Origin: Galdieria partita
Lineage: Eukaryota > Rhodophyta > Bangiophyceae > Galdieriales > Galdieriaceae
Reading direction: 5' to 3'
Length of the DNA stretch: 64,000 nt
Assembly: GCA_025991245.1 (NCBI GenBank)
Contig: BQMJ01000044.1
Coordinates: 124,001 to 188,000, forward strand
Part shown: piece after piece, positions 1 through 9,926 of the stretch
How the letters are laid out: every line of letters begins with the position of its first letter
How positions within the stretch are numbered: the first letter of the stretch is position 1
The notes under the pieces: generated by a model
What the model saw: only the letters and a program-made list of their open reading frames with translations
Databases searched by the model: none
Told to the model about the DNA's origin: nothing
Translations under genes and position numbers: made by a program

Positions 1-453
1 GGTCAGCTTTCGAAGACCTTTCCGGTCGGACGAAACCCAGATGGTTCAAGAGATACTGTTTGTCATAGCAAGGCCCCCTCTCAGTCCACTCTCCCCAGCA
101 ATTCTAAACAGGAAAGTATTCTGCGGTTTTTCACACAACATTGTGGTTCAATTGACGACGAAGTTGTTGGTGCCGATAGCCTTGTGGAGAAGGGTCATTT
201 TTGTGGGGCTACCCAGCAAGAGAGCGTAGTGATTGACTCATGTTCTGATTTCTTGAACTTGCACACTTCAGAAGAGTCCTTTTTTGAAGGTGCATCTGTT
301 AGCTCTTTAGTAAGTAGTCCCTTTGAACGTTGCGAAGAAGAGGATATTGAGGACGACGAGCCACTTTGTGCAGTGGCGCCGGAAAGAAGAATCTCGTTTG
401 GAAGCTCTGCGGATACTCTATTGCAACAAGTTTATGATTTTTATGGAAGATGA
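1..453 (+). CDS. C-terminal part of an unidentified PIP-box protein (5' end outside window)
   Basis: The frame starting at base 1 is open to a TGA ending at 453, giving the last 150 residues of a protein that begins before the window. I do not recognise the family. The one clear element, about 40 residues in, is QESILRFF, an exact PCNA-interacting-peptide box (Q-x-x-I-x-x-F-F). It is followed by a low-complexity acidic stretch (CEEEDIEDDE) and a short C-terminal tail. PIP boxes near a disordered C-terminus are known in Y-family polymerases, UNG, mismatch-repair proteins and DNA ligase I, so a DNA replication or repair role is a reasonable inference. The catalytic part is not visible, so I give no gene name. 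Confidence 0.6.
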   Translation, partial: GQLSKTFPVGRNPDGSRDTVCHSKAPSQSTLPSNSKQESILRFFTQHCGSIDDEVVGADSLVEKGHFCGATQQESVVIDSCSDFLNLHTSEESFFEGASVSSLVSSPFERCEEEDIEDDEPLCAVAPERRISFGSSADTLLQQVYDFYGR

Positions 454-1433
454 AGTCATTGGAGGATACTGTTGAGTTTTCGTGGAAACGTAATACGAGT
501 GCAGCACTGAAAGAAAGTTGAATAGTGAGGTTACTGTCGAGGAGCAAACTTAGTCTTTAACATGATTCGTGAAAGATCAAGGTTGGCAGCGGTTTGTTCA
601 AATGCTGAGTTTTTGGTAGTTTCGAATACTAGAGTTTTGTATCCAACGAGGATACTGTGAAGTTGTTGTCCCTTTTTATAGATGGCTGCTGATTGTTGTT
701 TTTGGTTAATTATCGTTTGTGGCGCTGGTATGCAGTTTGGTGACTGTATAGAGGAACGAAAGACACGAAAAGTTTCCAATAGAGTTGCATGAAACTGTGT
801 TGATTTTCGCAATTGTCTTTATAAAGTGTGTAAATGAATTGAATACGGATGACTGTTTGTTTCCTGTTGTCCATGTCTGTCAGTAAATAGACAACCAGAT
901 ACTGTGCAAAACGTGACTAATTGGAAGTTTCAACAGACAGCTCTTGTATTCACGGCATACAGTATAGAGCCTTCCACGATTTGAGAATACTGTTTTCAGG
1001 ATATCAACCATTGGCTTTGTAGACGAAGAAAACGGCAGATATGGGAGTAAAAGCGGATTGCCAGTAGGAAGATAGGTGTGATTGATCTACAGGAAAATAA
1101 CAACACAAAAGAGTTGCGACTCGTTAACAACTGTGCGTGCCCAAAGCTAAGTTTGATACGTCTTTCATACAAAAGGTTTGAAAAGGGACTCACGCGATGG
1201 GAGAATGACGCATACATCTATTGCCATGTCTTACAACTGCCACATATTATTTGCTCTCTTAACAACCCAAGTATCTCTACTTGTGTATTGTTAGGATTTG
1301 AAAAACGGTTACAACAATTACCAGAAACCAAAAAAAGTATATGAAGAATTTGATGTATTCTTAAATAAAACTCAAGGTCTCTTACAACAACAATGTTTCT
1401 ATTAGCGATCATATCCAGACACCTACATCCATC
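454..1433. other. Intergenic region, no supported gene
   Basis: About 980 bases between the PIP-box gene and the 3' end of the minus-strand ChAPs gene. Short ORFs exist on both strands but none shows family motifs or splice-linked continuity. The only structure I see is the 7-mer ATACTGT, present at 466-472, 652-658, 899-905 and 987-993 and inverted at 959-965, with another copy at 53-59 inside the upstream coding region. Confidence 0.5.
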
Positions 1434-4044
1434 TCAGAGTGAATCAGGTTTTAGTTTGAAAAAAATATTTCTTACCTTCCACTCCACCGCATCTAACAAA
1501 ACCGACTGAATCCGATGTCGATTGATGGTAATTCGTTTGTCCATGACCTGCTCTCGAATCTTGTGTAAACCATGCTTATGAACAAGCTTGAAAATTGCTC
1601 GACGAACAGCTGGGACTGGTGGAGTAAACGAACTTGTGGAAACGCGGTCTGCATGAGAATCCATAAAATTCCAAACAGCATCAGCTGCTACTAATGCCTC
1701 AGAAGCAAATCCATCTTCTGCATACATTTCTAAAAGCGATAGCCAAGGACTTACAGTCGCTGATTTCTCTGCACCAGCGTTCTTCGATGAAAGGATAATC
1801 GCTATTCGGAAAGCTCTTTCTGCATCACTGGATCGTTGAATGCGGCGAGCAAGTTCACCACGTCGCAGCCAGTCAACAGGTGGCCTTTTAGTCTGCTTTG
1901 CAATTTGTTCAGCATCCAAAGACTGTGAGATGTGAGAGTCACCATTTTGTCTTTGCGAAGTTTGGGAACTTGTTGCATTCTGATTGTTTAAAGCAGATGA
2001 AGAAGCTTGATTGGTCTGTGCACTCGTGTTCGAGGTAGAAGTTCCACTCGTGTTACGCAAGTTTTGAGCCATTTGTTCATCTTCTGCTTGCCAAATAGCC
2101 AAAGCACGTAGATCTTCGTACATATTATTCACGAGAAAATCTAACCAAGGAGTACACATTTTCTTTTTATGTCCTCTGGATGAATAAACCTCCAGGGACA
2201 TCTGCTTGTTCTTTAAAATGCGCTGTTCACTACTTCCGCCCACTTCTCTAACTTTATCTTCTTTTACGCTTGAAAAATCATTTTCCTGAACTTGATTTTC
2301 TTTAGCTGCAACATTCTCTGTCTGACCCTCTGTTCCATTTGCCTCCGCAGATGAAGATGGATCCTTTCCAGGCGACGAATGAACTTCAGAGTATTTAGTT
2401 TCGGGTGATGAGTATGCTACAGAGTCTACGGAAGATTCTGCATGTTCATGAGAAGATGAGGCTGCCTCTTGCTTCTTCTCCTCATCGGTTTCATGTACTT
2501 GCTCAGTTGACGTTTCCTGTTCTTCAGAAAGATGTGAAATGTCCGCTTCCATAATAAACGCATCTGAACGAGCATTAAGTATTTCATCCCAACCAAACTT
2601 ATTCAACGCCTTTACTAATACTTGATACGCTTGCTTTTCAGGGTCTGTCATTAGAGTTGCTGACAGTTCAGCAAGTGACTCATCCACTCCAGTAGCTGGA
2701 CCGATTCTTTCTTCATGTAATCTCTTTGCCAATACGCGAATAATGTCGGTGCCACCAGAAGTATTGGGTAACGGTTTTGTCATTCGCTTTCGAGCAGGCA
2801 ACAATTCCCTTAGAAATGGATCTAAAGCGGGTGGCTCCATAATTGCCGCATTGAGTGCAATCAGTGACTCTACAAGGTCTCCTTTCTCGACATATAAATT
2901 GGCCAAATGAATCCAGGCCAAAGTGTCTTTTTCATTCACTTGTACGGCTTTCTTCGCTTCTATAAATGCTGCATCCAACTGACCAGTTTCCAAATACAAC
3001 TGAGAAGACATAACAAGTGCAGCAGAGGAACTAGGACATTCTTGAACCACAGTATCAATAAGAGAACGAGCCGAAGAAAAGTTTCCCAATTCTTTCAACG
3101 CCCTACAGGCAAAATATTTTAGTTCTACATCTTTCCCACCAACTTCGATCTCAAAGAATTTTTGCGCTTGTTCGAAGCGACTATCTTGTGCAAAATATCG
3201 AAACAAGGCTTCTGCAACTAGGCAAGTTGCTGGAGTTACGGCACTGGGATTATCACCAAACACAAGTCCTGGCCTACCACTACCAACAAGGGGCCAGCGC
3301 GAAATAATTTCACTAGCAGCAACCAGAAAATTCTTTTCATCCAACAGGGAGTCGAGTGGTTGAAAGACAACCAGGCATGGATACAAAGGATATTCTCCAA
3401 CACCCTCTGATGCTCTTAAGACTGAACAAACAAAGGCTTCTTTCCAAATCAATTCACTAGTTTCCTCTTCATGACCATCAGGAAATAAAGCGATAGAAGA
3501 AACACTTCCTGGTACATCAACTTTGACCACAATGTCGCACTTTGAAAAGGAGTTGTAAGAACGACAAGCAGCAGAAACTATCTTATAGCCACCTCCCTAA
3601 TAAACAATATCTTAAATAAGAAAAATACTGATAGTTTTCGAAACTGACCGAATACCAAGAGGCACCCTCCAATCCGTGCTTGATCAAACGTCCCAAATAA
3701 GTCGAAATACTAGCTGTATTTTCTGCTTTTATACCACGGACAAAATGGAAGTAACCCTTGATGTTTGTTAGGAACCGCTTTCGACCCCCAAAATCTTACA
3801 ATACCTGTGTGACACCTTTTCCAACTACGCCTCTCCAGTGTTTACTAATACAAACTAAATCTGGAGGACCAAACCCCGAAAAATTGGTAAGGTGGCGCTG
3901 CCTTGCTTCTGCAGCAAAACCTCCTGTGCCCTTCTCTATAACCTTGTAAAATAAAAAAAGCAAAAAAAGGCGCTCAGTTGGCCAGTGTTCTTTATCGACA
4001 GCTCGAATGTGTTGTTCATACCTCTGGAGTACCATGTAAAACAT
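1434..4044 (-). CDS. ChAPs-family (BCH1/BUD7/CHS6-like) TPR protein, exomer-type cargo adaptor
   Basis: The protein is predicted to act at the trans-Golgi, where fungal ChAPs family members bind Arf1 and sort membrane cargo. The 3' exon (1434-3596) is joined upstream by a 52-nt intron (3597-3648) to exon 3649-3777. A probable 51-nt intron (3778-3828) then leads to exons reaching ATG 4044. A further 57-nt stretch (3943-3999) looks like an intron but is also open in frame. The N-terminus carries GPPDLVCISK, then GYFHFVRGI and ISTYLGRLI, matching the family's conserved start. Residues in the middle form TPR-like helices (for example GQLDAAFIEAKKAV and NEKDTLAWIHLANLYVEKG). A long Ser/Glu-rich insert follows, then the C-terminal ChAPs region. 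Length is about 816 aa, against roughly 700-750 in yeast. The family call is good; the first exon is uncertain. Confidence 0.72.
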
Positions 4045-4643
4045 CACTACTCATTGTATCTTACAAGACACCAAACTTTTCAACTTGCAAATAACAAACA
4101 ATGTTTTGGTTTTCCCCCAGTTAATACGATCCAAAGCAAAAACGGGAATGGCTCTTCCGGTTGTCACAATTTTGGACTTTTGATCCCATTTAAACTTGTT
4201 TGATACTAGAAATGCTTTAAGCAACGCTAATATGAAGATATTGTCTTCAGAAGATCTCATGGCATATTGTCAAATACAATTACTTGCACATTACTCATCA
4301 CAAGTCAGTGAATATTACAAGTTTTCCAGGCAAAGTATTTCGTTCATGTACATTTTCATTTCTGCATTCAATATGAAGTTTGTCTTGTCAATGTTCGATA
4401 ATAGAAACATATGATATCTTATAGCCCTATTCCTCCTGCAAAGGTGCTGTCTATTTCCATTATGCCTTTGCTACGTGGCGTGATAGTCTTTAATTTCATT
4501 GGGCTAAGTAACATTTTATCATTTGGGGTGATAGTTTATGCTGGCTTTGATATAACGTCTCGCAACTAGGAAAGAAATTATGTTTGTTATATATTTTATA
4601 TTTGATATCTGTAATATGTCTCCAAGAATTTGAGAGCTCTAAT
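4045..4643. promoter_or_regulatory. Divergent intergenic region between ChAPs-like and phosphatase genes
   Basis: A 599-base AT-rich gap separates the start codons of the minus-strand ChAPs gene and the plus-strand phosphatase gene. No ORF here has recognisable motifs. It must contain both 5' UTRs and promoters, but I see no specific element that I can support. Confidence 0.4.
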
Positions 4644-5921
4644 ATGAAGTTGAGCACCTTGGAGAGTGCCTCGTCTTCTTCTGTACGAGGCTTTGGTTTC
4701 CATAAGAGGAGTAGCTTGTCGACCCTAGAAAGGAACAGGATTCCGTCTCTCAAATGTTTAGAATTGGACAACAATAATGAACCAAAGAGGAGTGTGAGCA
4801 TGGAGCCAAAAAGTGCTCCTTATACTTCCTCTTACCTACAAACGACAACAGAAAGCGAAGGAGGTTTGGACAAGGGTCAGGAGGTTGGTCGGTTTCTTCA
4901 TTTGTTAGAAGAAGAAAAGGAGTTGCAAACGGTAACTAGCCGTCTGAAAAATGTGGTAACTGGGACTCCTAAGCAGAAAGTATTGGCCTCGTCGTCTTTT
5001 CGGCCTTTGGACCTGTCACATCTGTTAAATATAGGTGAAAAGATAAAGGAAGAGTCCTGTACCCCTATTAGACAAGTAAACTACTATACGAACAACTGCA
5101 CAGAGATACGTCCGTATTTGTTTACGGGTGGAGAGAAGGCAGCCAAAGATAAGGATTTCTTGACACAAAACAAGATTCACTATATAGTGGAGTTATCACA
5201 TAGGAGACCCAAGTTTTCATACTATGATAACTGTTTCGAATATTATCACTTTTTGCTGAGAGATCAAGAAAGTCAAGAACTTATGGCGGTGTCGTACCAA
5301 GTTGAAGCCATCGTAGATAAAGCAGTCAAAAACAAAGTTGCCGTACTAGTCCACTGTCAACTTGGAATATCCCGCTCCGTAGCCGTTGTGGTTGCTTGTC
5401 TTATGATGAGAGAAGGAAGAAGTTTTGACTCGGTTTATGATGAGGTTTGTAGGCTACGTCCAATATCTGCTCCCAATGGAGGTTTCATGGATGCTCTTGT
5501 CCTTTTACAAGAGCGACTATCCAAAGGTAATCGAGAATTGCGCGTTTACAAGTTTTCAGTTGAAGATGGTATTATTCATGCGGAATATGTTCCATCTCAT
5601 AGTTTATTTTCTAACGTGCTGTCAGATTCTTCATTGACTCTTGTAGAAGATGGAGTTTACGTATTGCAGTTTCCATTTCTAGAAGGTGTGTATTTATGGA
5701 TAGGACAAGTTGCACATGTGGCATTACAAGGAACAGCTATAACTTTTGCCAAACGGTTGGTAAAATATGAAATATGTGGACCGCTGCATTCGCATTTTGC
5801 TTGTTCTGAACGTGAAGAGGAACATATAGAAATTTTTCGAGAATATCAAGGTAGAGAAAGTGAGTCATTTTTACAGCAGTGGAAGAGAGTATACTCCTCG
5901 ACTTTGGTTTTAGAGGGTTAG
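4644..5921 (+). CDS. MKP1-like dual-specificity phosphatase with gelsolin-type C-terminal domain
   Basis: Predicted to dephosphorylate MAP kinases on Thr and Tyr. The start is the ATG at 4644; in-frame sequence upstream offers only a TTG. The catalytic domain (about residues 150-300) has the signature VHCQLGISRS, i.e. HCx5RS with catalytic Cys and Arg, and an upstream LRDQE loop with the general-acid Asp. After it comes a gelsolin-like segment (about residues 310-425) with VYLWIGQ, the typical gelsolin-repeat strand. DSP plus gelsolin-like region is the layout of plant MKP1 proteins. The N-terminal 130 residues are Ser-rich and probably disordered. The gene is intronless, 425 aa. The substrate kinase is inference. 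Confidence 0.85.
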   Translation: MKLSTLESASSSSVRGFGFHKRSSLSTLERNRIPSLKCLELDNNNEPKRSVSMEPKSAPYTSSYLQTTTESEGGLDKGQEVGRFLHLLEEEKELQTVTSRLKNVVTGTPKQKVLASSSFRPLDLSHLLNIGEKIKEESCTPIRQVNYYTNNCTEIRPYLFTGGEKAAKDKDFLTQNKIHYIVELSHRRPKFSYYDNCFEYYHFLLRDQESQELMAVSYQVEAIVDKAVKNKVAVLVHCQLGISRSVAVVVACLMMREGRSFDSVYDEVCRLRPISAPNGGFMDALVLLQERLSKGNRELRVYKFSVEDGIIHAEYVPSHSLFSNVLSDSSLTLVEDGVYVLQFPFLEGVYLWIGQVAHVALQGTAITFAKRLVKYEICGPLHSHFACSEREEEHIEIFREYQGRESESFLQQWKRVYSSTLVLEG

Positions 5922-6637
5922 AAGGTTGCTATGAATCATCTTTCACTTGTCGTAATCAATGAGTATTGACGAGTAAGGAAAAAGTGGACATGAAATGTAA
6001 GCCCATTTTTTATTGAACCAGAGTTAGTTACAGAGTTTTGAACCTTGTTGAACTTGGGTACTTTTTTTCCTTGTGTTATTGGGGAAACTCAACCTTGTAG
6101 TATTTTTGATGATGTCGTGGGTAGCTTGGTATGTAACCAAATTACCATTTAGGTACCAAGTGAACAAAAGCATTACTGTTCCAGTGATTAGTTACTTGAA
6201 AATCAATTGTCACTGTATCGAAAGATTACCTTTTTATAATAGTCTTGTTCTTTAAGTGGATAGGTTGCTTCAAAGTTCTCTGTACGAATGTTTAAATGCA
6301 TGAAAACAAATAACAAAAGTTTACAAAGGAATTTATAAAGAAATTTTAAAGTATCGTTTAAGACGAAACCATTAGAAATGACTTCAAGTTTTACAAATTC
6401 CAACAATAGACATGAAGCTTGCGTCATTTTGAAATTTAAGTATTTGCAAGCCCTGATGTTGAGAAAAAACACAGTATGTCGATATTTTCTCACCTTCCAA
6501 AACGGATTGGTGGAATAACATCACTTCTTATTGTTTTCATAGAAATGACGAATAATTTTATTCTAGCAAGAAGCGTGGAAACAAAACTGTCAAAGTAATG
6601 TCATTAAAGTCCTGTTTGAAAGCAGAAAAATACGATA
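5922..6637. other. Intergenic region upstream of tRNA, no supported gene
   Basis: About 700 bases of AT-rich sequence between the phosphatase stop and the 3' end of the tRNA. A 96-codon minus-strand ORF (6203-6493) lacks any family motif and is rich in residues that follow base composition, so I do not call it a gene. Confidence 0.5.
6626..6630 (-). terminator. Pol III T5 terminator of tRNA-Pro
   Basis: A run of five T on the tRNA strand begins 8 nt after the discriminator base, the usual position and form of a Pol III terminator. Confidence 0.85.
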
Positions 6638-6709
6638 GGGGAGTTCCGGGAATCGAACCCGGGACCTCTCGCACCCGAAGCGAGAATCATACCACTAGAC
6701 CAAACTCCC
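6638..6709 (-). tRNA. tRNA-Pro, anticodon CGG
   Basis: A 72-nt cloverleaf read on the minus strand. The 7-bp acceptor stem is GGGAGTT/AACTCCC. The anticodon arm is CTCGC-TTCGGGT-GCGAG, which puts CGG at positions 34-36. The T arm is CCGGG-TTCGATT-CCCGG. The internal Pol III A box (TGGTCTAGTGG) and B box (GGTTCGATTCC) are both present, so it is a nuclear-type gene. There is no intron. CCA is not encoded, as expected for a eukaryotic nuclear tRNA. Confidence 0.96.
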
Positions 6710-6929
6710 ACCCAGTAATGCTGTAGTGTTTTGTTCAATTTATAATACACTTGTCAAGGTAGCCAGTTTGTGTCTTAAGCTATAGACAATTACGTTCTTT
6801 CTTGGATGACAACTGTAGTCAAAAGCAATAAACATTGAAATGATAGTCTGTTATCAACGAGGGTGTCTCGATTGATGTATAAAGTCTTATTCGATCGATG
6901 ACAGGGAATTTGAGCGGCTGTCTTCTTTG

Positions 6930-7409
6930 ATGGCACGAAGGTCTCTATACGTTGGTGGCCTGGATCCACAGGTTTGTAACTTGAAAAAAGAGTTGGTTGC
7001 TATTTACTCTAGTTTCAGGTCACAGAAGAGATTCTTTGGGCTGCCTTTATTCCATTCGGAGACCTCTTGGATGTTACTATGCCTCTGGATAACGAGACTC
7101 AGCAACACCGTGGCTTTGCTTTTATTGAGTTTGAGTTGCCAGAAGATGCAGCAAGTGCCAAGGAGAATATGGATGACTCGGAAATGTTTGGAAGACGACT
7201 TCGAGTGGCATATACTCGTCCTTCTTCCATTGGAGCAGGGAAGCCATGTAAGACAAGCTTATCTACAACTTGGTATCGTATTTCTGATGTGTGCTACTTA
7301 TTTAGTATGGGCTGATACTGATGAATGGCTTGCATATAAAGAGAAAGAGAAGGAAAAAGATGAGGAAGAGAAGAAAGAAAACGAAAAGACCAAGGAAAAT
7401 ACGAGCTAG
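6930..7409 (+). CDS. CyP33/PPIE-type RRM protein lacking the cyclophilin domain
   Basis: A small RNA-binding protein, likely spliceosome-associated by analogy with CyP33. Exons 6930-6971, 7019-7247 and 7306-7409 are joined by introns of 47 and 58 nt and give 124 aa. The RRM carries RNP2 (SLYVGGL) and RNP1 (HRGFAFIEF), and the string AAFIPFGD...VTMPLD is close to the CyP33 RRM. In CyP33 this RRM is followed by a cyclophilin domain. Here it is followed by ADTDEWLAYKE and a short Lys/Glu-rich tail ending in a stop. Start ATG 6930 is preceded in frame only by a TTG. The stand-alone architecture is what I see; the spliceosome link is inference from the family. Confidence 0.83.
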   Translation: MARRSLYVGGLDPQVCNLKKELVAIYSSFRSQKRFFGLPLFHSETSWMLLCLWITRLSNTVALLLLSLSCQKMQQVPRRIWMTRKCLEDDFEWHILVLLPLEQGSHVRQAYLQLGIVFLMCATYLVWADTDEWLAYKEKEKEKDEEEKKENEKTKENTS

Positions 7410-7503
7410 GAAACCGAACAAATGGACAAAACTACTTTGTATCAATAAAACGAATTGGCATTGATATCGTCGAGACTACAGAGGATCCATTAAACTTGTA
7501 GTC

Positions 7504-7942
7504 ATGAAGTCACTCTCATTTATTCATATGAGCCACAACTCATCTACTGCGTTGCTTCCCTACGCAGAAGCTGGCAAGTTCATTCCATCAAAAGGCATAG
7601 TATGTGTTGGCTGTAGAGGACGTGGATACTTGATTTGTCCGCACTGCAAAGGGAGTGGCGTAGGTCCCTATCACTTTGGTTTTTTTATGTAAGTGTAGAT
7701 TCTCTATGAAGAAATATTTTGCGCAAATTCTTGATAGTCTTCCCAAGTTTTGTGGTCTTTGTGGAGTAGTAGGTTCTCTTTTATGCCCTGGTTGTGATGG
7801 GACTGGTTATTACGTTGTGAGAACACCAGACTCAAGTTTCCTTCGAGATTTGCTGTTAAAGTTAGGCTTGCTTGATGAAGAGAAAGAACGTCTAAAGTTT
7901 CTTCCAACTTTGGATAATTTGAAAAGATTGGGACTACGGTAG
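7504..7942 (+). CDS. Small DnaJ-type zinc-finger protein (two CxxCxGxG-like pairs)
   Basis: Exons 7504-7688 and 7738-7942 flank a 49-nt intron with a GTAAGT donor, giving 129 aa. Cys pairs occur as CVGCRGRG, CPHCKGSG, CGLCGVVG and CPGCDGTG, the repeat style of the DnaJ central zinc finger, with no J domain. The C-terminal part (about 45 residues) is helical and charged. Stand-alone proteins of this type (BSD2, PSA2 and LQY1 classes) act in plastids as assembly chaperones. The N-terminus here is short and only weakly transit-peptide-like, so plastid location is a guess. It lies 95 bases downstream of the RRM gene on the same strand. Confidence 0.72.
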
Positions 7943-8253
7943 GAAGACAGTTGAAGAACAGAGCCGTAGCTTACCATGTTTTTGAATTTTATTTTGAAAT
8001 TCCTCTTTTTCGGGAGTTTTGAAACGGTTTGCTTTGTGTCTTTTCAATGTATACTATATTATACACGAGTTATTTTCTGTTGTCGTTACCATTTGAACAG
8101 AAGAAGCAAACTTGAAGAGCATCTTGCAAAAGTCCGTGAATTTTCTTGTACCTATCTATTATATGCTTCATTTACTTAAAGACATTGGTATCCTTTGAGC
8201 AAGTTCTTATAAAAACTTTGGCATTGTTGAGATTTTCTGGAAAAAGGCCATCA
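7943..8253. other. Spacer between zinc-finger and P450 genes
   Basis: About 310 bases, AT-rich, with open frames but no motif. It probably holds the P450 promoter and 5' UTR. I see nothing more specific. Confidence 0.4.
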
Positions 8254-9874
8254 ATGAAGAGTTGGATTCAAGTGTGTTTTGTACAGTTGAACAATAGTCT
8301 TAGCCAAGATGGGTCACAAGTGTTTGCTTTATTTATTTTCACAGCCTTAGTTTGGATTCTATATAAATGTCTCAAGTATGTATATCCTTATTGGCGCTTT
8401 AGGAACATTCCAGGACCTCCTCCCAAGTGGCCTATAGGAAACATTTTTGAACTGTTAAAGAAGCCCGGACAGGAACATCGTCTCTTATTACAGTATGCAA
8501 AGCGCTATGGTCCTACCTTTCAACTTTGGTATTTAAACAGACGAACAGTCATTGTTGCAAACCCTGAAGACGCCAAGTTTGTTCTTGCAACGAGAAATTA
8601 TCCAAAGTCTCCTATATTCTGTCGTTGTTTTTCTCCACTTGGTCATGGATTGTTGACATTGTCTCAACAAGAACATTCAGTTCAAAGAAAAGCTATATCT
8701 CAGCGCTTTAATGAAGAATTCCTTCAATCACTTCATCACCATTTGACTGCAGAGTTGGAAGTCTTTATAACTCAAGTAGATGCTTTATGTGATACAGAAA
8801 GAGTGGTTGATTTGGATGCACTGATTTCTGCGTTGACTTTAGATGTCATTGCGCGTACAGCATTTGGAGTTTCATTTTCCACACAAACTTCACAACAACA
8901 TCCTATGCCTTGTGCTGTTTTGACTTTGTTAGATGAGTTAGTGAATAACATGATTTTTTATCCATATCGCTTCTGGCTACCTCAAATTACCCAAAAACGC
9001 TTGAACGAAGCGTTAACTGTCATTCATAAGTTTTGTAGTATGGTGATTGATCTTAGACTTCAAGAGAGTCGAGAAGAAAAGGCCAATCGAGTGCGTGATT
9101 TATTGGATATATTTTTAGAGTCTGAGGAAACAAGAGATAATGTCATTGCTCATGTAGCAACCTTTATGTTGGCTGGTCATGATAGTAAGTACAATAGCTT
9201 AATTAGAAACCATTTTAACTTTTATTTCTAAAGCTACTTCCCATACTTTATCCTTTTGTATGTACGAGATTGCCCAAAATCGAGACATAGAAAGGAAGCT
9301 TCAAGAAGAGTCAGATCGATTCATTGCTCCACAAGATAGAATCGTTCCATTTGAGCAAGTTGGACATTTGGATTATACTCGAATGGTCTGGAATGAAGCT
9401 TTACGAACTCATCCTGCAGCTGCAAATACTTCTGTACGTTGTGCAGATCGAGATGATATATTACCTGGCAGTGGAATTCCTATAACTAAAGGTACAGGAT
9501 TGATGGTTTCTTCTTATTTGATTCATCATCTTCCACAGTATTGGGAAGATCCGGATAGCTTTATTCCTGAAAGACATACCAAAGAAGCAGTTCGACAGCG
9601 AAGTCCTTATCATTTTCTACCTTTTAGTAGAGGTAGTAGAAATTGTATTGGACAATTTGTTGCCAATCATGAAGCGTTGACTATTTTAAGTAGCATATAT
9701 AAGCGATATGAAATAAGATTGGCGGTGGATGCACAAGAAATAGAAGAATATTTCCGAGTAACTATGAAACCTCATTGTCGAGTTTCTGTTGGTTCAGAGG
9801 GAAAGAAGGATCCTTCCTTGGATGCTCATTTAGGATTACCTGTTAAAATTTATACAAGAAAATGTCATTCGTAA
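8254..9874 (+). CDS. Membrane-anchored cytochrome P450
   Basis: A haem-thiolate monooxygenase; the substrate cannot be told from sequence. Exons 8254-9184 and 9234-9874 flank a 49-nt intron that splits the Thr codon of the oxygen-binding I-helix motif, so splicing yields AGHDTT. The N-terminus has a membrane helix (FALFIFTALVWILYKCL) and the proline-rich hinge IPGPPPKWPIGN. The K-helix ExxR is EALR, the PERF-like region is IPERH, and the haem loop is FSRGSRNCIG with the axial Cys. At 523 aa it has normal length and all key residues. It is probably ER-bound. The start ATG 8254 is the first good one before the anchor. Confidence 0.93.
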
Positions 9875-9926
9875 ATTGTTGATAGTAAAAGCTTGCGATA
9901 GACAACGAAGAATTGTATATAAATAT

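Noticed and set aside
6203-6493. 96-codon minus ORF with hydrophobic residues
   Set aside because: No conserved motif, no signal of selection visible, lies in AT-rich spacer.
7976-8179. 67-codon ORF upstream of the P450
   Set aside because: Starts and composition follow AT-rich spacer; no motif and no splice that extends the P450 sensibly.
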